Assembly: GCA_037953625.1 (NCBI GenBank)
Contig: CM075656.1
Span: 90,167,001-90,231,000, forward strand
DNA: 64,000 bases
Direction of reading: 5' to 3'
Source of the DNA: Crotalaria pallida
Lineage: Eukaryota > Streptophyta > Magnoliopsida > Fabales > Fabaceae
Shown here: positions 36,890 to 48,412 of the stretch, in pieces
How positions within the stretch are numbered: position 1 is the first letter of the stretch
Layout of the letters: every line of letters starts with the position of its first letter
Made by a program: the position numbers and the translations under genes
The notes under the pieces: model-generated
The model's database searches: none
What the model was told of the DNA's origin: nothing
Seen by the model: only the letters and a program-made list of their open reading frames with translations

Positions 36890-36995
36890 TGTACCCAATC
36901 ATCGTGGGGCCCATTTTCGCCCGCCGCCAATCGCGTTTATTTTTTAATTTCGATGTACGTTTTTTTTAAACAAATTAGTGACTAGTTTGGACTAT
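36890..36995. repeat. Left remainder of the 150-bp repeat array, copy B
   Basis: Contains the same gtggggcccattttcgcccg and cgatgtacg blocks as the array at 19315-20640. It is cut at 36995 by the LTR element and continues at 45613. The last five bases, ACTAT, are the left target duplication. Confidence 0.85.
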
Positions 36996-38746
36996 TGTAG
37001 ACACCCCATTTTGTCCAGGGTCAAAATTACATTTATATAAAAAAAATTTTTTGGGTAAGATTTTATCTTTAAGTTTTTTTAATTTTATAAATAAAAAAAC
37101 GAAATTTGTTTGGACCCATTATTTTCTACTCAATGTGTATAAAGTTATTTTTGGGGTTTAAAAGAAAAAATTTTAAAAAAAAATGTTAAAAATTTAAAAT
37201 AAAAATAAAAAAATATTTGAAAAAAATATTTTTTTGAGAAATAAAAAAACGAAAAATAAAAATTTTCAGAAAAAAAATAAGATAAAAATGTTTTGGTAAA
37301 AGATTTGGTTAATTGTGAAGATAAAGATAAAATTTGGTTTTGTTTTAAAAGAATTATCATCATATTTTGTTTTCATTTAATTGAGGAATGAACCAGGGAA
37401 TATTCTATTGGACTTTCAAAAGCCCGTTGGAAAACCCTATTTTCTTAACCTAGTTTTTTTCCTATAAATAGAACTTTCATCCTCACTTTGAGGAGAAAAA
37501 AAAATTGGGTGAGAGAAGTGCACAGAAATTAAAAAAAAAGAGAAAAAGCTCCTGCCAGCCTCAGTCCCGACGCACCGCCACCCTCAAGCCAAGCGCGTGT
37601 AATAAATAAATACACGCGTGTATTTAAAATAAATACACGCGCCTCACACTCTCTCCAACTCCTGCCCGTGCGTCGCACGCGCGTGTCACCTCCTCCCTGC
37701 TGCTTCTGTTGCCGCACCCCTGCCAGCCAATCCCTACGCGACACGTGTTCCACCTTTGCACATTTCTTGCTGCACTTCTTCACCGCATTTCCAGTACTGC
37801 TTCATTGTTGGCTTGTTACAGACTTACAGGTGGTATTTAATTTTGCTTATTTTGTTTTTACTTTTTCGTTTTACCTTTTTTTTTAATAAATACTTAAATA
37901 ATAATAATAATAATAATAATAATTTAAAATGTAGTTTTTTTTATTTGTTATTTAAATAGGTTGTGTTTTGGTAAGTCAATTTTTCTCACCCAAATTCAAC
38001 ACAGTGGTGGGATCTCTTGTACTTACTCTTCACACCAAAAATAAATGTATAAAAATAAATAATTTTCTTTAAAATAATAAGAATTAAAAATGTAGATTTT
38101 TTTAGTTTATGTTTTAAAATTTGTTGCATTTTGGTAAGTCGATTTTTCTTTCCCAAATATAGTGGAGAGATCTAAACTTCCTCTCTGCATAAAAATATAT
38201 ACAAGTAAAAAATATTATTTACAATACAAAAACATATTTTTTTTAAAAATTAAATAATTTTTTTTAATTAATTATTAACAACATGTGTTTTGGAAATCCA
38301 CCTTTCCTTGTCTAAATGACAAGGTCTTGTGCATATTTCCTCTCCGCATAAAATATATTTTAAAAAAATATATAAAATTAAAATATTTAGAACTACGTAG
38401 CCTTGATTCCTCATTTTATGAGGGTACGTAGGACCAAGGACAACCTTGTCAGGCACAACAATAATAAAAACAAATAATTTTTGGCAAACCAATTAATTAG
38501 GTCTTTTAATTAAAATCAAAGGTACCATTTTCGAATGGGCGAACGGGGTGCTAATACCTTCCCCGGCTCGTAACCGACTCCCGAACTTGGAATTTATCTA
38601 GTTCGAGATCAATCTTTATCCTTTTTAATTAATAATTATTTTTTCCGCGTTTTTGCAACAAAATGCGGTGGCGACTCCAAATTGGGTTAGTTGACCCCCA
38701 CTCGTAGGCGAGGCCCCGAGGGCGACCCGGGATCCCGGCCGCGACA
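36996..38746 (+). repeat. 5' LTR (1751 bp)
   Basis: TG...CA boundaries. Differs from the 3' LTR by scattered substitutions and indels, including a stretch near 37600-37645 holding two acacgcg words that is absent from the 3' LTR, so the element is not brand new. A TATA box (TATAAATA at 37463-37470) precedes a probable RNA start. A GC-rich tract at 37550-37760 lies in the presumed R/U5 leader. Confidence 0.9.
37463..37470 (+). promoter_or_regulatory. LTR TATA box
   Basis: TATAAATA, conserved in the 3' LTR at 44364-44371. It is the only good core promoter in the LTR and probably marks the U3/R side. Confidence 0.6.
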
Positions 38747-38748
38747 GC

Positions 38749-38766
38749 TGGCGACTCCACTGGGGA
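38749..38766 (+). promoter_or_regulatory. Retrotransposon primer-binding site
   Basis: TGGCGACTCCACTGGGGA begins two bases after the 5' LTR. TGG would pair with the CCA end of a tRNA. Similar sites in Ogre/Tat elements are assigned to tRNA-Arg. Confidence 0.75.
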
Positions 38767-41700
38767 TAAAACTAAATAAGAGAGTCAGGCCTAAATGATT
38801 GATTATTTTTAATAGACCTATTTTATTTTTTAATTGGTTTGTCTTTAATTAATTTTTTATTGTATATATCTGTTAATTTTTTTTTTATTTTTTTTTTGTG
38901 TTGCTAAATTGTATATTTATTCTTTATTGTAATCTCTTTTGTTTTTTTTTATTGTAAAAAAAAGGGTTTGTATGCCCCCGAAATAGGTTTTTTACACGGA
39001 CCTTTTCACACACAGAAACCCTATACCCGGGTACTATTATTTAAAGCCTAAGATTAGGGGTGTTTTTGCCCTACCTTTGACTTACCAAGTGTATGGTCTT
39101 TTGTAGTGTGCGAAAGTACCACTCGGACTACAAACCATTTCTTGTAAACACGACCTTTGGAAGGTACGTCTAACCTATTTTGGGAGGCGTAACCAACCTC
39201 TTGTCGACCATTTGCGAAGTGGGTCCTCACCTTAAAGTGTGAGGGCGATCCGAGGGCCTTTAGAAGTCTAGAGCTGTCATGGAGTACATTTTGTGTAGCA
39301 TTCTATTTTGAAACTTGAATAAGTCAGTCATGGTTCCCCTTCATTCACTATCAAAGATTAAGAGGTGTCAAAACAGTTAATCTGTTACCTACTTAACCTT
39401 TGAAAAAGCTGTGGGGATTGTGTCAATCAAAAATTAAAAAATATATACTCTTTTTCAAGTTATCAAATTAGAGTGTTACACTTTAGTTATACCATAGAAC
39501 AGTGTCGAAAGACTGTCACCAATAGACATCCCAAAAACCTTGTAGGATCTACCATGAGGGGGCATCTTCTTCCTTACCCTGCTACTATTATTTGTTGTAA
39601 GTTGGGGACTACCACCCCACCACAAAAAAATAATAATAATAAAAAATAAACATAAAATTTTTTGTAAGTCATTGCTATCCAAGCCTGAATGATGTAAGGG
39701 ACACCATTGCACTTTGGTAACCTTATGTCATGAGGAAGACCTTTTCTTTGCATGTGCATTAAACCCACAATAAGGCCCACCGCCCTAAGGGTAATTTTCA
39801 TTTTCATATCCATCATTTCACTTGGGATAATCCCTCGTTGTTCCAAGTGGGCCCGAACTATATGGTTATTGTCAATTCATTATGACATTCCGTATTTTGT
39901 AATGAAGGCTTAATTGCCCCCAAATAGGGTCACTTACCCTAGGGGCATGCATCTGCATTTGTACCATAATATTTCATTTCAATAAGACAAATAAAAATTT
40001 TGGAGCGATCCACATATGAATGCTATCAATACATCCTGATACCTCATATTGGTGATGAAGGCTTAATCGCCCCCATATAGGATCTTTTGGGATTCTAAGG
40101 GCATTGCATCATACATTTTTGCATCATCATATATTCATATGCATCATTCATAAGGAAAAAATTAAAAAATTTTAAACAAGCCAAGGTTTCATCACTATTG
40201 CTCTCACATACCCTTACCGGACCAGACATAGGATCACGACTAAGGCAAATGTGAGTGAACTTGTTGAGAAGCTTCAATCGAAGAGCCCCAAATGAAGGAA
40301 CAAATGACCAAGATGAGCCAATCAATCAACTAGAGGAGCAAAATCTGTCAAATGCTAGAACTGATGTTGAAGGGTAATAATGACAGACCCATCACAATTC
40401 CTTGAAATTTAACCCTTATTGCTTTGCTTAATAATGGGCAATCATGCTTTCCATTCTCTCTTCAATAAATGTGGGCCATGTTTGACCATCTCAATGTTGT
40501 TCCTTAATGAAATTTTCATTTTTGTTGCACGTCTCTTTAACAATTATCTACTAATGTTTAGATCATGTGAATAAACCATCTCACCGCACTTAAAAAAAAA
40601 ACAAAAACAAAAACAAAATTGATTTGTGCATTAACTTGAGATATTTGATTCAAGTTTGAAATTAAAGGAAGGATGATGCAAATGTAAGACCCAAGATAGT
40701 GTGAACTCTCAAGCAAGTCCTTCCAGTGACACAAGGCTTTGTTGAATTCCGAAACACTGAGGAGATATCCCTAGTCACCCCATTAAGCCTAGATATTTTG
40801 AAGAGGAGATCGTTTCTATCAAACCAACAATGAATTTTTAAACCGGGGTGGGTAGTTTGTCAACAGTTTTTTTGCCAACATGCGAATATCGAGAAGGATT
40901 ACCTTTTCTTTCATAAACCCAAACACATATCATCCATTGTTCATCCCATTGGGCCTCAACAAAAAATGTTCTTCTTTTAAACCCAAAAAAATATTTTACC
41001 CGAGTATTAATGAGAATCAAATTAAAAAAAACAATTTCTATGTTCAGAAGTGCAATCACAAAAAAAAAGCCAAAAATGGATGTAGGCAAGCACAAAAACT
41101 AACAAAAATTTTTTTTGCAAAAAGTAAGGGTGCTTGTCTACATAAGGAAAAGCCCATGAATCCATTATGTGATGAAAAAGAACAATTTCAATCCTTCTGA
41201 ATGAAATATTCTCATTAAAAAACTCAACATAAATTTTGGGTCTTTATATCCATTCTTTCATTAGCCATATTATTACCCCCAGATCATGTTACAACCTTTT
41301 GGAAAATCCTCTTGATGATTTGAGTGTTGTGCAAAATTTGTTGAGAAAATAGGGAATTGAAGAGAAAGGAGAAAGGAAGGGAAGAGAAATAAATTTTTTG
41401 AGCCTTTTATCTTTTTATTGTTGACCCTTAGCCAGGCCAAATTACAAGCTTTAAAAGACCTTATTGAGGATTGGTTTGCTTAAGTTACACACTAAGGCGG
41501 AGGAACGCTGACTTCATTAAAATTAATTGAAACTTTGATGAACAATATCTCATTTTTAATGCATGAATTAATTGCTTCCATTATCCAAATAATTTCTATG
41601 TTCACATGATCATTACATTAGTGTTTCTTGTTAAGAAGTTACGTGAGAAAAAGGAGTTGAAAGGAACTTCGGTCGAATATAGTTGTTGGAAAGCGCCCGG

Positions 41701-41969
41701 TCGCAGTTTGCCACAATTGACTATACTAGAAAATGATGAGGGCTCATGCTATAGTGATTATGGCCTTGAGATTTCCAGAGGATATGGTTGTCTTCAAATG
41801 ATTGTTCTTCAACAGAAACTAATGGCTGGTCTCTTAATTATGAGGGATCTTTTGTTCTTTGAGGAAGTCATAACCTTGAGCAAGATGAAAAAAGAAGATT
41901 TGCAATTTTCAATCAATTCAAAACCAATTGAGAAATTATTGTGTTTGAGGAAAAAAGATGAATAAAAAA

Positions 41970-42130
41970 GAGCTCGCTAGGTTGAAAATCCTGAAAAAGG
42001 ACGACCTAGGCAAAAGTTAGAGCGATCCGCTAAGTCGTAAAACTCGAAAGAGGCGGCTTAGGCAAAAATTAGGATCATAAGACAAAAACCGCTAGGAACT
42101 TACATTGGGTTTCCTAGGCAAAATTTAGGG
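41970..42130 (+). other. Serial hairpin cassette in the retrotransposon 3' region
   Basis: Three related units each pair a GCTAGG or CTAAG-type 5' arm with a CCTAGG or CTTAGG 3' arm and end in GGCAAAA(G/A)TTAG or a close variant. The first is gctaggttgaaaatcctg then aggacgacctaggc, the second ctaagtcgtaaaactcg then gaggcggcttagg, the third gctaggaactt...gggtttcctaggc. Arms vary but keep pairing, as expected of RNA stem-loops in the element transcript. Confidence 0.6.
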
Positions 42131-42236
42131 TAAAAACAAAAAAAAACAAAAATATCCTCAAACGCAAACCAGCTTGTTTTAACAAAGAAATATTGGAAAT
42201 TGCAAATAGAACCAGAAAAGAAGTCATGAAGGTTGA

Positions 42237-42680
42237 CATTGGGGCAATTTTGAAGATTGCCTACCCTTGGTGAAACATTTTCCGAACTGGGGCAGTTTTG
42301 AAAAGTTTTGTTGCTAGCCAAGCAAACTGGGGCAGTTTTGGAAATTTTTAACAAGCCCTAGAAGGAAATACTGGGGCAGTTTTGAAGAGAGGTCAAGCGG
42401 ATTGTTCGTTCCTTTGCAAATACTGCTAATATAGTCAATTGGGGCAGTTCTGGAAAACTTTGTGGAATAAATCCTTGAATGAGATACTGGGACAGTTTTT
42501 GAAGAGAAATTAGAAGCATTGATTATTCCCTTGCATTTGTTGGTCAGACAATAAACTGGGGCAGTTTTTGAAGAGATTAATTATTGAGCTCTAGATGAAA
42601 GATATTGGGGCATTGTTTAAAAAAATTGATTCCCCAGTAAATATTCTAAGCACAATGCACTGGGGCAGATTTTGGACAAC
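42237..42680 (+). repeat. Dispersed-tandem motif array, ACTGGGGCAGTTTTGAA
   Basis: About nine copies of an A(C/T)TGGGGCAGTTTTGAA-type word at irregular spacing (roughly 40-70 bp), with unrelated sequence between. Lies between the hairpin cassette and the 39-bp repeat array. Confidence 0.8.
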
Positions 42681-43154
42681 TTCAGGTTGTTTGAAGATGA
42701 TTGATTATTGACAAATGTTTGATTGTTGAAAGTTGTTGTGAAAGAAAAAGGTTGTCAAAGATTCGCTCGTGCCTGTCTTCAGATTTTGGTATGGTCCGGT
42801 ATTGGTGTTCAAGAGCAAAAGGGTTGAAACCAGTTTATTTTGTTAAAAAAAGGGTTGCATTTTAGATGTATTAATTCCTGATGGGTTTACATTGACAAAA
42901 GTTAGAGTTGCATTGTTGATTCCAAATCATATTCATTTCATTGTCATTCACATCATTTGTATTGAGTTCATTTTGCATTATGCACTTTTGACATCATTTG
43001 CACCAGTTACATTATCCATTGCATTATACCAGTTGCAACATACCAGTTTTTCATTAACTATATCATTTGCATTGGTTCCATTCTATTCATTACTATTTGC
43101 ATTGTGTGCATCACCAGAACTTGAATATTCAAAAATAATAATTACAAAAAAATC

Positions 43155-43735
43155 ATTTTGATGTTGGTTGGGCTTTTTGATGCCTCGACAGAAATGTTGA
43201 AAATCATTTTGGGTCTTTTGACGCTCGGCAGAAACGCTAAAGTCATTTTGATATTGGTTGGGCTTTTTGATGCCTCGACAGAAATGTCGAAAATCATTTT
43301 GGGTCTTTTGACACCCGACACCAACGCTAAAGTCATTTTGGGTCTTTTGAAGTCATTTTGGGTCTTTTGACACCCGACACAAACGCTGAAGTCATTTTGG
43401 GTCTTTTGACACCCGGCACCAACGCTGAAGTCATTTTGGGTCTTTTGACACCTGGCACAAACGCTGAAGTCATTTTGGGTCTTTTGACACCTGACACACA
43501 CGCTCAAGTCATTTTGGGTCTTTTGACACCCGGCACCAACGCTGAAGTCATTTTGGGTCTTTTGACACCCGGCACCAACGACACAAACGCTGAAGTCATT
43601 TTGGGTCTTTTGACGCCCGACACACACGCTAAAGTCATTTTGATATTGGTTGGGCTTTTTGATGCCCCGACAGAAATGTCGAAAATCATTTTGGGTTTTT
43701 TGACGTCTGGCGCAAACGCTGAAAGTCATTTTGAA
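43155..43735 (+). repeat. 39-bp tandem repeat array, open in frame
   Basis: The unit is gaagtcattttgggtctttt plus gacacccggcaccaacgct (39 bp, 13 codons, EVILGLLTPGTNA in one frame). Several perfect or near-perfect units are mixed with a longer variant containing gatattggttgggctttttg and gcctcgacagaaatg. Because the unit is a multiple of three, long frames appear on both strands (to 171 and 215 codons). No start context or family match supports a real protein. Arrays just before the 3' LTR are common in Ogre/Tat elements. Confidence 0.85.
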
Positions 43736-43870
43736 ATTATAGGAACTTCCAGACCTAACAAGTACTTTTCTCGTTTCTTTCCCGAACAAAATCGGTGTCT
43801 ATTTCTTTACTCGTTTCTTACCATGATAGCATGCAAACCCCGGTTTGCTTGCTCTCTGATAAGAAACAAG

Positions 43871-43884
43871 TAAAGAGGGGCAAC
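43871..43884 (+). promoter_or_regulatory. Polypurine tract
   Basis: taaagaggggcaac directly precedes the 3' LTR; it would prime plus-strand DNA synthesis. Confidence 0.75.
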
Positions 43885-45607
43885 TGTAGACACCCCATTT
43901 TGTCCGGGGTCAAAATCACATTTTTATTAAAAAAAAAGAATTTGTTTGGGTAAGATTTTATCTTTAAGTTTTTTTAATTTTATAAATAAAAAAAAAGAAA
44001 TTTGTTTCGACCCATTATTTTCTACTCAATGTGTATAAAGTTATTTTTGGGGTTTAAAAGAAAAAAATTTTTAAAAAAAATGTTAAAAATTTAAAATAAA
44101 AAATAAAAAAATATTTGAAAAAAATATTTTTTTTATGGAAAATAAAAAAACGAAAAATAAAAATTTTCAGAAAAAAAAATAAGATAAAAATGTTTTGGTA
44201 AAAGATTTGGTTAATTTGTGAAGATAAAGATAAAATTCGGTTTTGTTTTAAAAGGATTATCATCAGATTTGTTTTTATTTAATTGAGGAATAAACCAGGG
44301 AATATTCTATTGGGCTTTCAAAAGCCTGTTGAAAAACCATATTCTCTTAACCTAATTTTTTTCTATAAATAGAGCTTTCATCCTCACTTTGAGGAGAAAA
44401 AAAAATTGGGTGAGAGAAGTGCACAGAAATTAAAAAAAAAAAAAGAGAAAAAGCTCCTGCCAGCCTCAGTCCTGGCGCACCGTCACCATCAAGCCAAGCG
44501 CATGTATTACACGCGCCTCACACTCCCTCCAACTCCTGCCCGTGCGTCGCACGCGCGTGTCACCTCCTCCCTGCTGCTTCTGTTGTCGCACCCCTGCCAG
44601 CCAATCCCTACGCGACACGTGTTCCACCTTTGCCCATTTCTTGCTGCACTGCTTCACCGCATTTCCAGTACTGCTTCATTGTTGGCTTGTTACAGACTTA
44701 CAGGTAGTATTTAATTTTGCTTATTTTGTTTTTACTTTTTCGTTTTACCTTTTTTTTTAATAAATACTTAAATAATAATAATAATAATAATTTAAAATGT
44801 AGTTTTTTTATTTGTTATTTAAATAGGTTGTGTTTTGGGAAGTCAATTTTTCTCACCCAAATTCAACACAGTGGTGGGATCTCTTGTACTTACTCTTCAC
44901 ACCAAAAATAAATGTATAAAATAATTTTCTTTAAAATTATAAGAATTAAAAATGTAGATTTTTTTAGTTTATGTTTTAAAATTTGTTGCATTTTGGTAAG
45001 TCGATTTTTCTTTCCCAAATATAGTGGAGAGATCTGAACTTCCTCTCTGCATAAAAATATATACAAGTAAAAAATATTATTTACAATGCAAAAACATTTT
45101 TTAAAAAAAATTAAATAATTTTTTTTAATTAATTATTAACAACATGTGTTTTGGAAATCCACCTTTCCTTGTCTAAATGACAAGGTCTTGTGCATATTTC
45201 CTCTCCGCTTAAAATATATTTTAAAAAAATATATAAAATTAAAATATTTAGAACTACGTAGCCTTGATTCCTCATTTTATGAGGGTACGTAGGACCAAGG
45301 GCAACCTTGTCAGGCACAACAATAATAAAAACAAATAATTTTTGGCAAACCAATTAATTAGATCTTTTAATTAAAATCAAAGGTACCATTTTCGAATGGG
45401 CGAACGGGGTGCTAATACCTTCCCCGGCTCGTAACCGACTCCCGAACTTGGAATCTATCTAGTTCGAGATCAATCTTTATCCTTTTTAATTAGTAATTAT
45501 TTTTTCCGCGTTTTTGCAACAAAATGCGGTGGCGACTCCAAATTGGGTCAGTTGACCCCCACTCGTAGGCGAGGCCTCGAGGGCGACTCGGGACCCCGGC
45601 CGCGACA
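43885..45607 (+). repeat. 3' LTR (1723 bp)
   Basis: Starts TGTAGACACC and ends CCGCGACA, followed by ACTAT. Shares with the 5' LTR the TATA box (44364-44371), the GC-rich leader and an (AAT)n/(AAC)-like run near 44772. Confidence 0.9.
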
Positions 45608-45802
45608 ACTATTGATTTTAAATATCATTGTGGGGCCCACTTTCTCCCTCTACCAATTAGGTTTTGCTTACTCGCCTTTTTTCGATTTAGATGTACGCGT
45701 TTTTTGGGACGAATGATCGAGTAGTTGGAGCCAATGATTTCGAAGTCATTAAGCTTTATATATGTACGCCAATCATTGTGGGCCCCACTTTCTTCCTCTG
45801 TT

Positions 45803-47314
45803 TTGTTTGGGTCTATACTCTTTGGCTGGTACCACATGTGTCCCCAAGAGCACCTTTAATATCAAGGAAACCTTAGGACTAATCTTGCACGAGGTCGTGT
45901 TCCTATGCTTCTTCCAGCGGGGTGCGTTAATCGGGAATCGAACCTGAGACTTCTTAGTCTTAAGCCCCATATTGGAAACCAACAAGCGGCCTGACAATTT
46001 ACTAGAGGGGGGGGTGAATAGTAAATGGAAGCAATAATATTAATTTTTCGAATTTAATTGATATTAGCAATAAACAAGCTTGCTGTTTTTAATTAAAATT
46101 AAGTTTCTGTCCAAAAATACTTGAACTACTCGATTAGTGCTTCAACTACTCGAGTAGTACGAGTTATTTCAGACAAAGAACAGATTTTCAGAGAGCTTCT
46201 CACAAAGCCAAGAATAACACTAACAACAACAAGTAAATTGGCTAACTTAAGGTTCAAAAGGGAAAGACTAAAATTGCAGAATTAAATGAAAGCGATAAAG
46301 AGATGACACACAGAATTTTATACTGGTTCACTCTCAACCCTTAAGAGCTACGTCCAGTCCCCCCTAAACCTTAGGGAGCTTTTTACTCAAAATCAAATAA
46401 ATTGGTTACAAAAGGAATTACTAGTGAACCTCACTTAATAAATCCTAACCCTTTCAAGAGTGCACCAAACTCTTGAAATCTACCCCAATTTCTATTGATC
46501 TTGATGGTTGAAGAACTTCTTCAATGCTTCCACAGACAGAGCTCCTTGAAACCTTCAAGAGCTCCTTCCTTTCTTCAATGATAAATGATAATAGCAATGT
46601 TGTGGCTCCAAAACGAACACAATTGAATATGAATATGAAAGTATGATAACCAATTGAGATTAAGACTTAGAAAGGGATGAAAGCTAGTATTTTCTCAAAT
46701 TAGGATTTCTATTTTGAAATTCGTTAACGCTTGAGAGTTGGAAGAGGCAATCATTTATAATCTCCAAAAATCCCCAAGAATCAGGGAGGAGTCAAAGGCA
46801 GCTTATTAGAAAAGATTTTGCCCATGATTACCTCTCCAACAATCATATTTGGATCAGATTTATTGATGAAGATGACTCGTGCTAATCGAGTAGTTGAGGC
46901 ACTACTCGATTAGTTTGAGCAGACAGAGAAATTGATATTTTTCTGTTTAGCTGACTACTCGAGTAGTGCAAAAGCTACTCGATTAGTTACTGCTATTTGC
47001 TTGAAAATAAGTTTTCCAAATATGTTAAAAAAATTAACCAATCCCTTTCTAGCCTTTTTCAAATATTTAACTCAACTAGAATTCATACTAACTAATTCAT
47101 ATTTGCTTGAGTTAAACCTAAGTCTATCACCCACACTCAAACATAAATAAAGGAGATTACAATAAGGCGAGAAATAATAGACTATAAAAGGTTTGTTGTT
47201 GTTGACTCTTCATGCTATTTGTTTTCATCAAAATAATGCACTCCTTGTTGAATTTATACCCCATTCCCTTCTCAAGTTGACAGGATCGCACCTCTTGAGC
47301 CAACCCTCGATGGT
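45803..47314 (-). mobile_element. tRNA-derived SINE, split by an internal insertion
   Basis: Flanked by a 16-bp target duplication, ACTTTCTT[C/T]CTCTGTT (45787-45802 and 47315-47330). On the - strand the A box TGGCTCAAGAGG is found at about 47290-47302, a full match to TRGYNNARNNGG. The B box GGTTCGATTCCC is at about 45935-45946. They lie on opposite sides of a 1281-bp insertion. Without it and one copy of its duplication the SINE is about 225 bp, a typical plant SINE. Confidence 0.8.
45997..47277. mobile_element. Unclassified 1.28-kb insertion inside the SINE
   Basis: Bounded by a perfect TGACA repeat (45992-45996 and 47278-47282), a 5-bp duplication. The left end begins atttactagaggggggggtg; the right end finishes ttctcaagt. 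It lacks TG...CA ends and clear TIRs and has no pol-like frame. It holds six copies of a CTACTCGA(G/T)TAGT-type word at about 46125-46165, 46877-46920 and 46955-46985. Confidence 0.65.
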
Positions 47315-48379
47315 ACTTTCTTTCTCTGTTAACAAAGTTTTTCTTAATCGATTTTTTTAAAATTTAAATTTACGCGTTTTTCGGGAGAAATTAATGAGTA
47401 GTTTGGGCCAATGATTTCGAAGGCATCAAACTTTATATATGTACGCCAATCGTTATGGGCCCAATTTCTTCCTTTGTTAAGCAAGTTTTGTTTGATCAGC
47501 TTTAAAAAAAAATATAGATGTACGCGTTTTTAAGGAGAAATTAATGAGTAGTTTAGGCCAATGATTTCGAAGCCATCAAGCTTTATATATGCACCCCAAT
47601 CATCATGGGGCCCACTTTCTTCCTCTGTTAACCAGGTTTTGTTTAATCGACTTTTTTTTTTTTAAATTTAGATGTACGAGTTTTTCAGGAGAAATTATTG
47701 AGTAGTTTGAGCCAATGATTTCGAAGTCATCAAGCTTTATATGTCTACGCCAATCATTGTGGGCTCCACTTTCTTCCTCTATTAACCAGGTTTTGTTTAA
47801 TCAGTTTTTTTTTTTAATTTAGATGCACGCGTTTTTCGGGAGATATTATTGAGTAGTTTGGGCCAATGATTTCGGAGCCATCAAATTCTCTATAAGTATG
47901 CCAATCATTGTGGTCCCCACTTTCTTCCTCAGTCAACCAAGTTTTTTTTAAACATTATTATAATTGGAGAGTGAAATTGATAAATGTTTAAATGATAAAT
48001 AACAAAAATAACATTATTTTCATAAAAAAACCAAATTATAAAAAGAGTATTTTAGTCAAAAATAAATTTAGAGAACAAATTCACAAAATAAATAAAATTG
48101 AAAAGAAAAATTTATCTTTAAATATGTATCTCAAATTAAAACTGTACTCATAAAACCTTTTTTTGGCTTCCATTTTTAATTAAAAATAGCAAAACATACA
48201 TTGAATAATTGACTTATAAAATAAGAAATAACTTATCAAAAGTAAGCTTGTCTCTAAGATATACCCTCATTTTAGAGAGGTTTGATGCTACAAATGTTGT
48301 ATTCAAAAACATAAATGATAAAATGTGATTGTCCTATATTTATGATTTTTTTAAGGGAATTCGTCTATGTTATTTTAAA

Positions 48380-48412
<33 letters not shown>

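Larger units (their letters stand above)
36996..45607 (+). mobile_element. Non-autonomous LTR retrotransposon, Ty3/gypsy Tat/Ogre-like
   Basis: Complete structure: 5' LTR 36996-38746, primer-binding site 38749-38766, polypurine tract 43871-43884 and 3' LTR 43885-45607. A perfect 5-bp target duplication ACTAT flanks it (36991-36995 and 45608-45612). Both LTRs start TGTAGACACCCCATTTTGTC and end GCGACA. The internal region is only 5.1 kb. I see no protease, reverse transcriptase or integrase motif; only weak, broken gag-like text near 40200-40330. It would therefore need help to move. The PBS (TGGCGACTCCACTGGGGA) is of the type seen in legume Ogre/Tat elements, reported there as tRNA-Arg-like. 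Lineage is an inference from the PBS and the tandem arrays. Confidence 0.9.
45613..47950. repeat. Right part of the 150-bp repeat array, copy B
   Basis: Units at 45613-45802 and 47315-47950 match the array of copy A, with gatgtacgcgtttt, gccaatgatttcgaag and gtgggccccactttcttcct blocks. A SINE with an internal insertion splits it at 45803-47314. Confidence 0.85.

Noticed and set aside
37550..37760. GC-rich island that might be a gene promoter
   Set aside because: Repeated in the 3' LTR at about 44455-44660; it is the LTR leader.
41606..41965. 119-codon frame in the retrotransposon interior
   Set aside because: No gag, protease, RT or integrase motif could be seen, so it was not called as a gene. 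It may be a decayed internal ORF.
42237..43735. CRISPR-like repeat-spacer pattern
   Set aside because: Plant nuclear context; words are of unequal length, spacers irregular, and the array lies inside a retrotransposon.
43142..43873. Long open frames (171 codons on +, 215 on -) rich in repeats
   Set aside because: They arise because the 39-bp repeat unit has no stop in several frames. There is no start context, conserved domain or splice support, and both strands are equally open.
45930..45950. Possible tRNA gene from the GGTTCGATTCCC box
   Set aside because: No cloverleaf can be built around it and it sits in a target-duplicated SINE.
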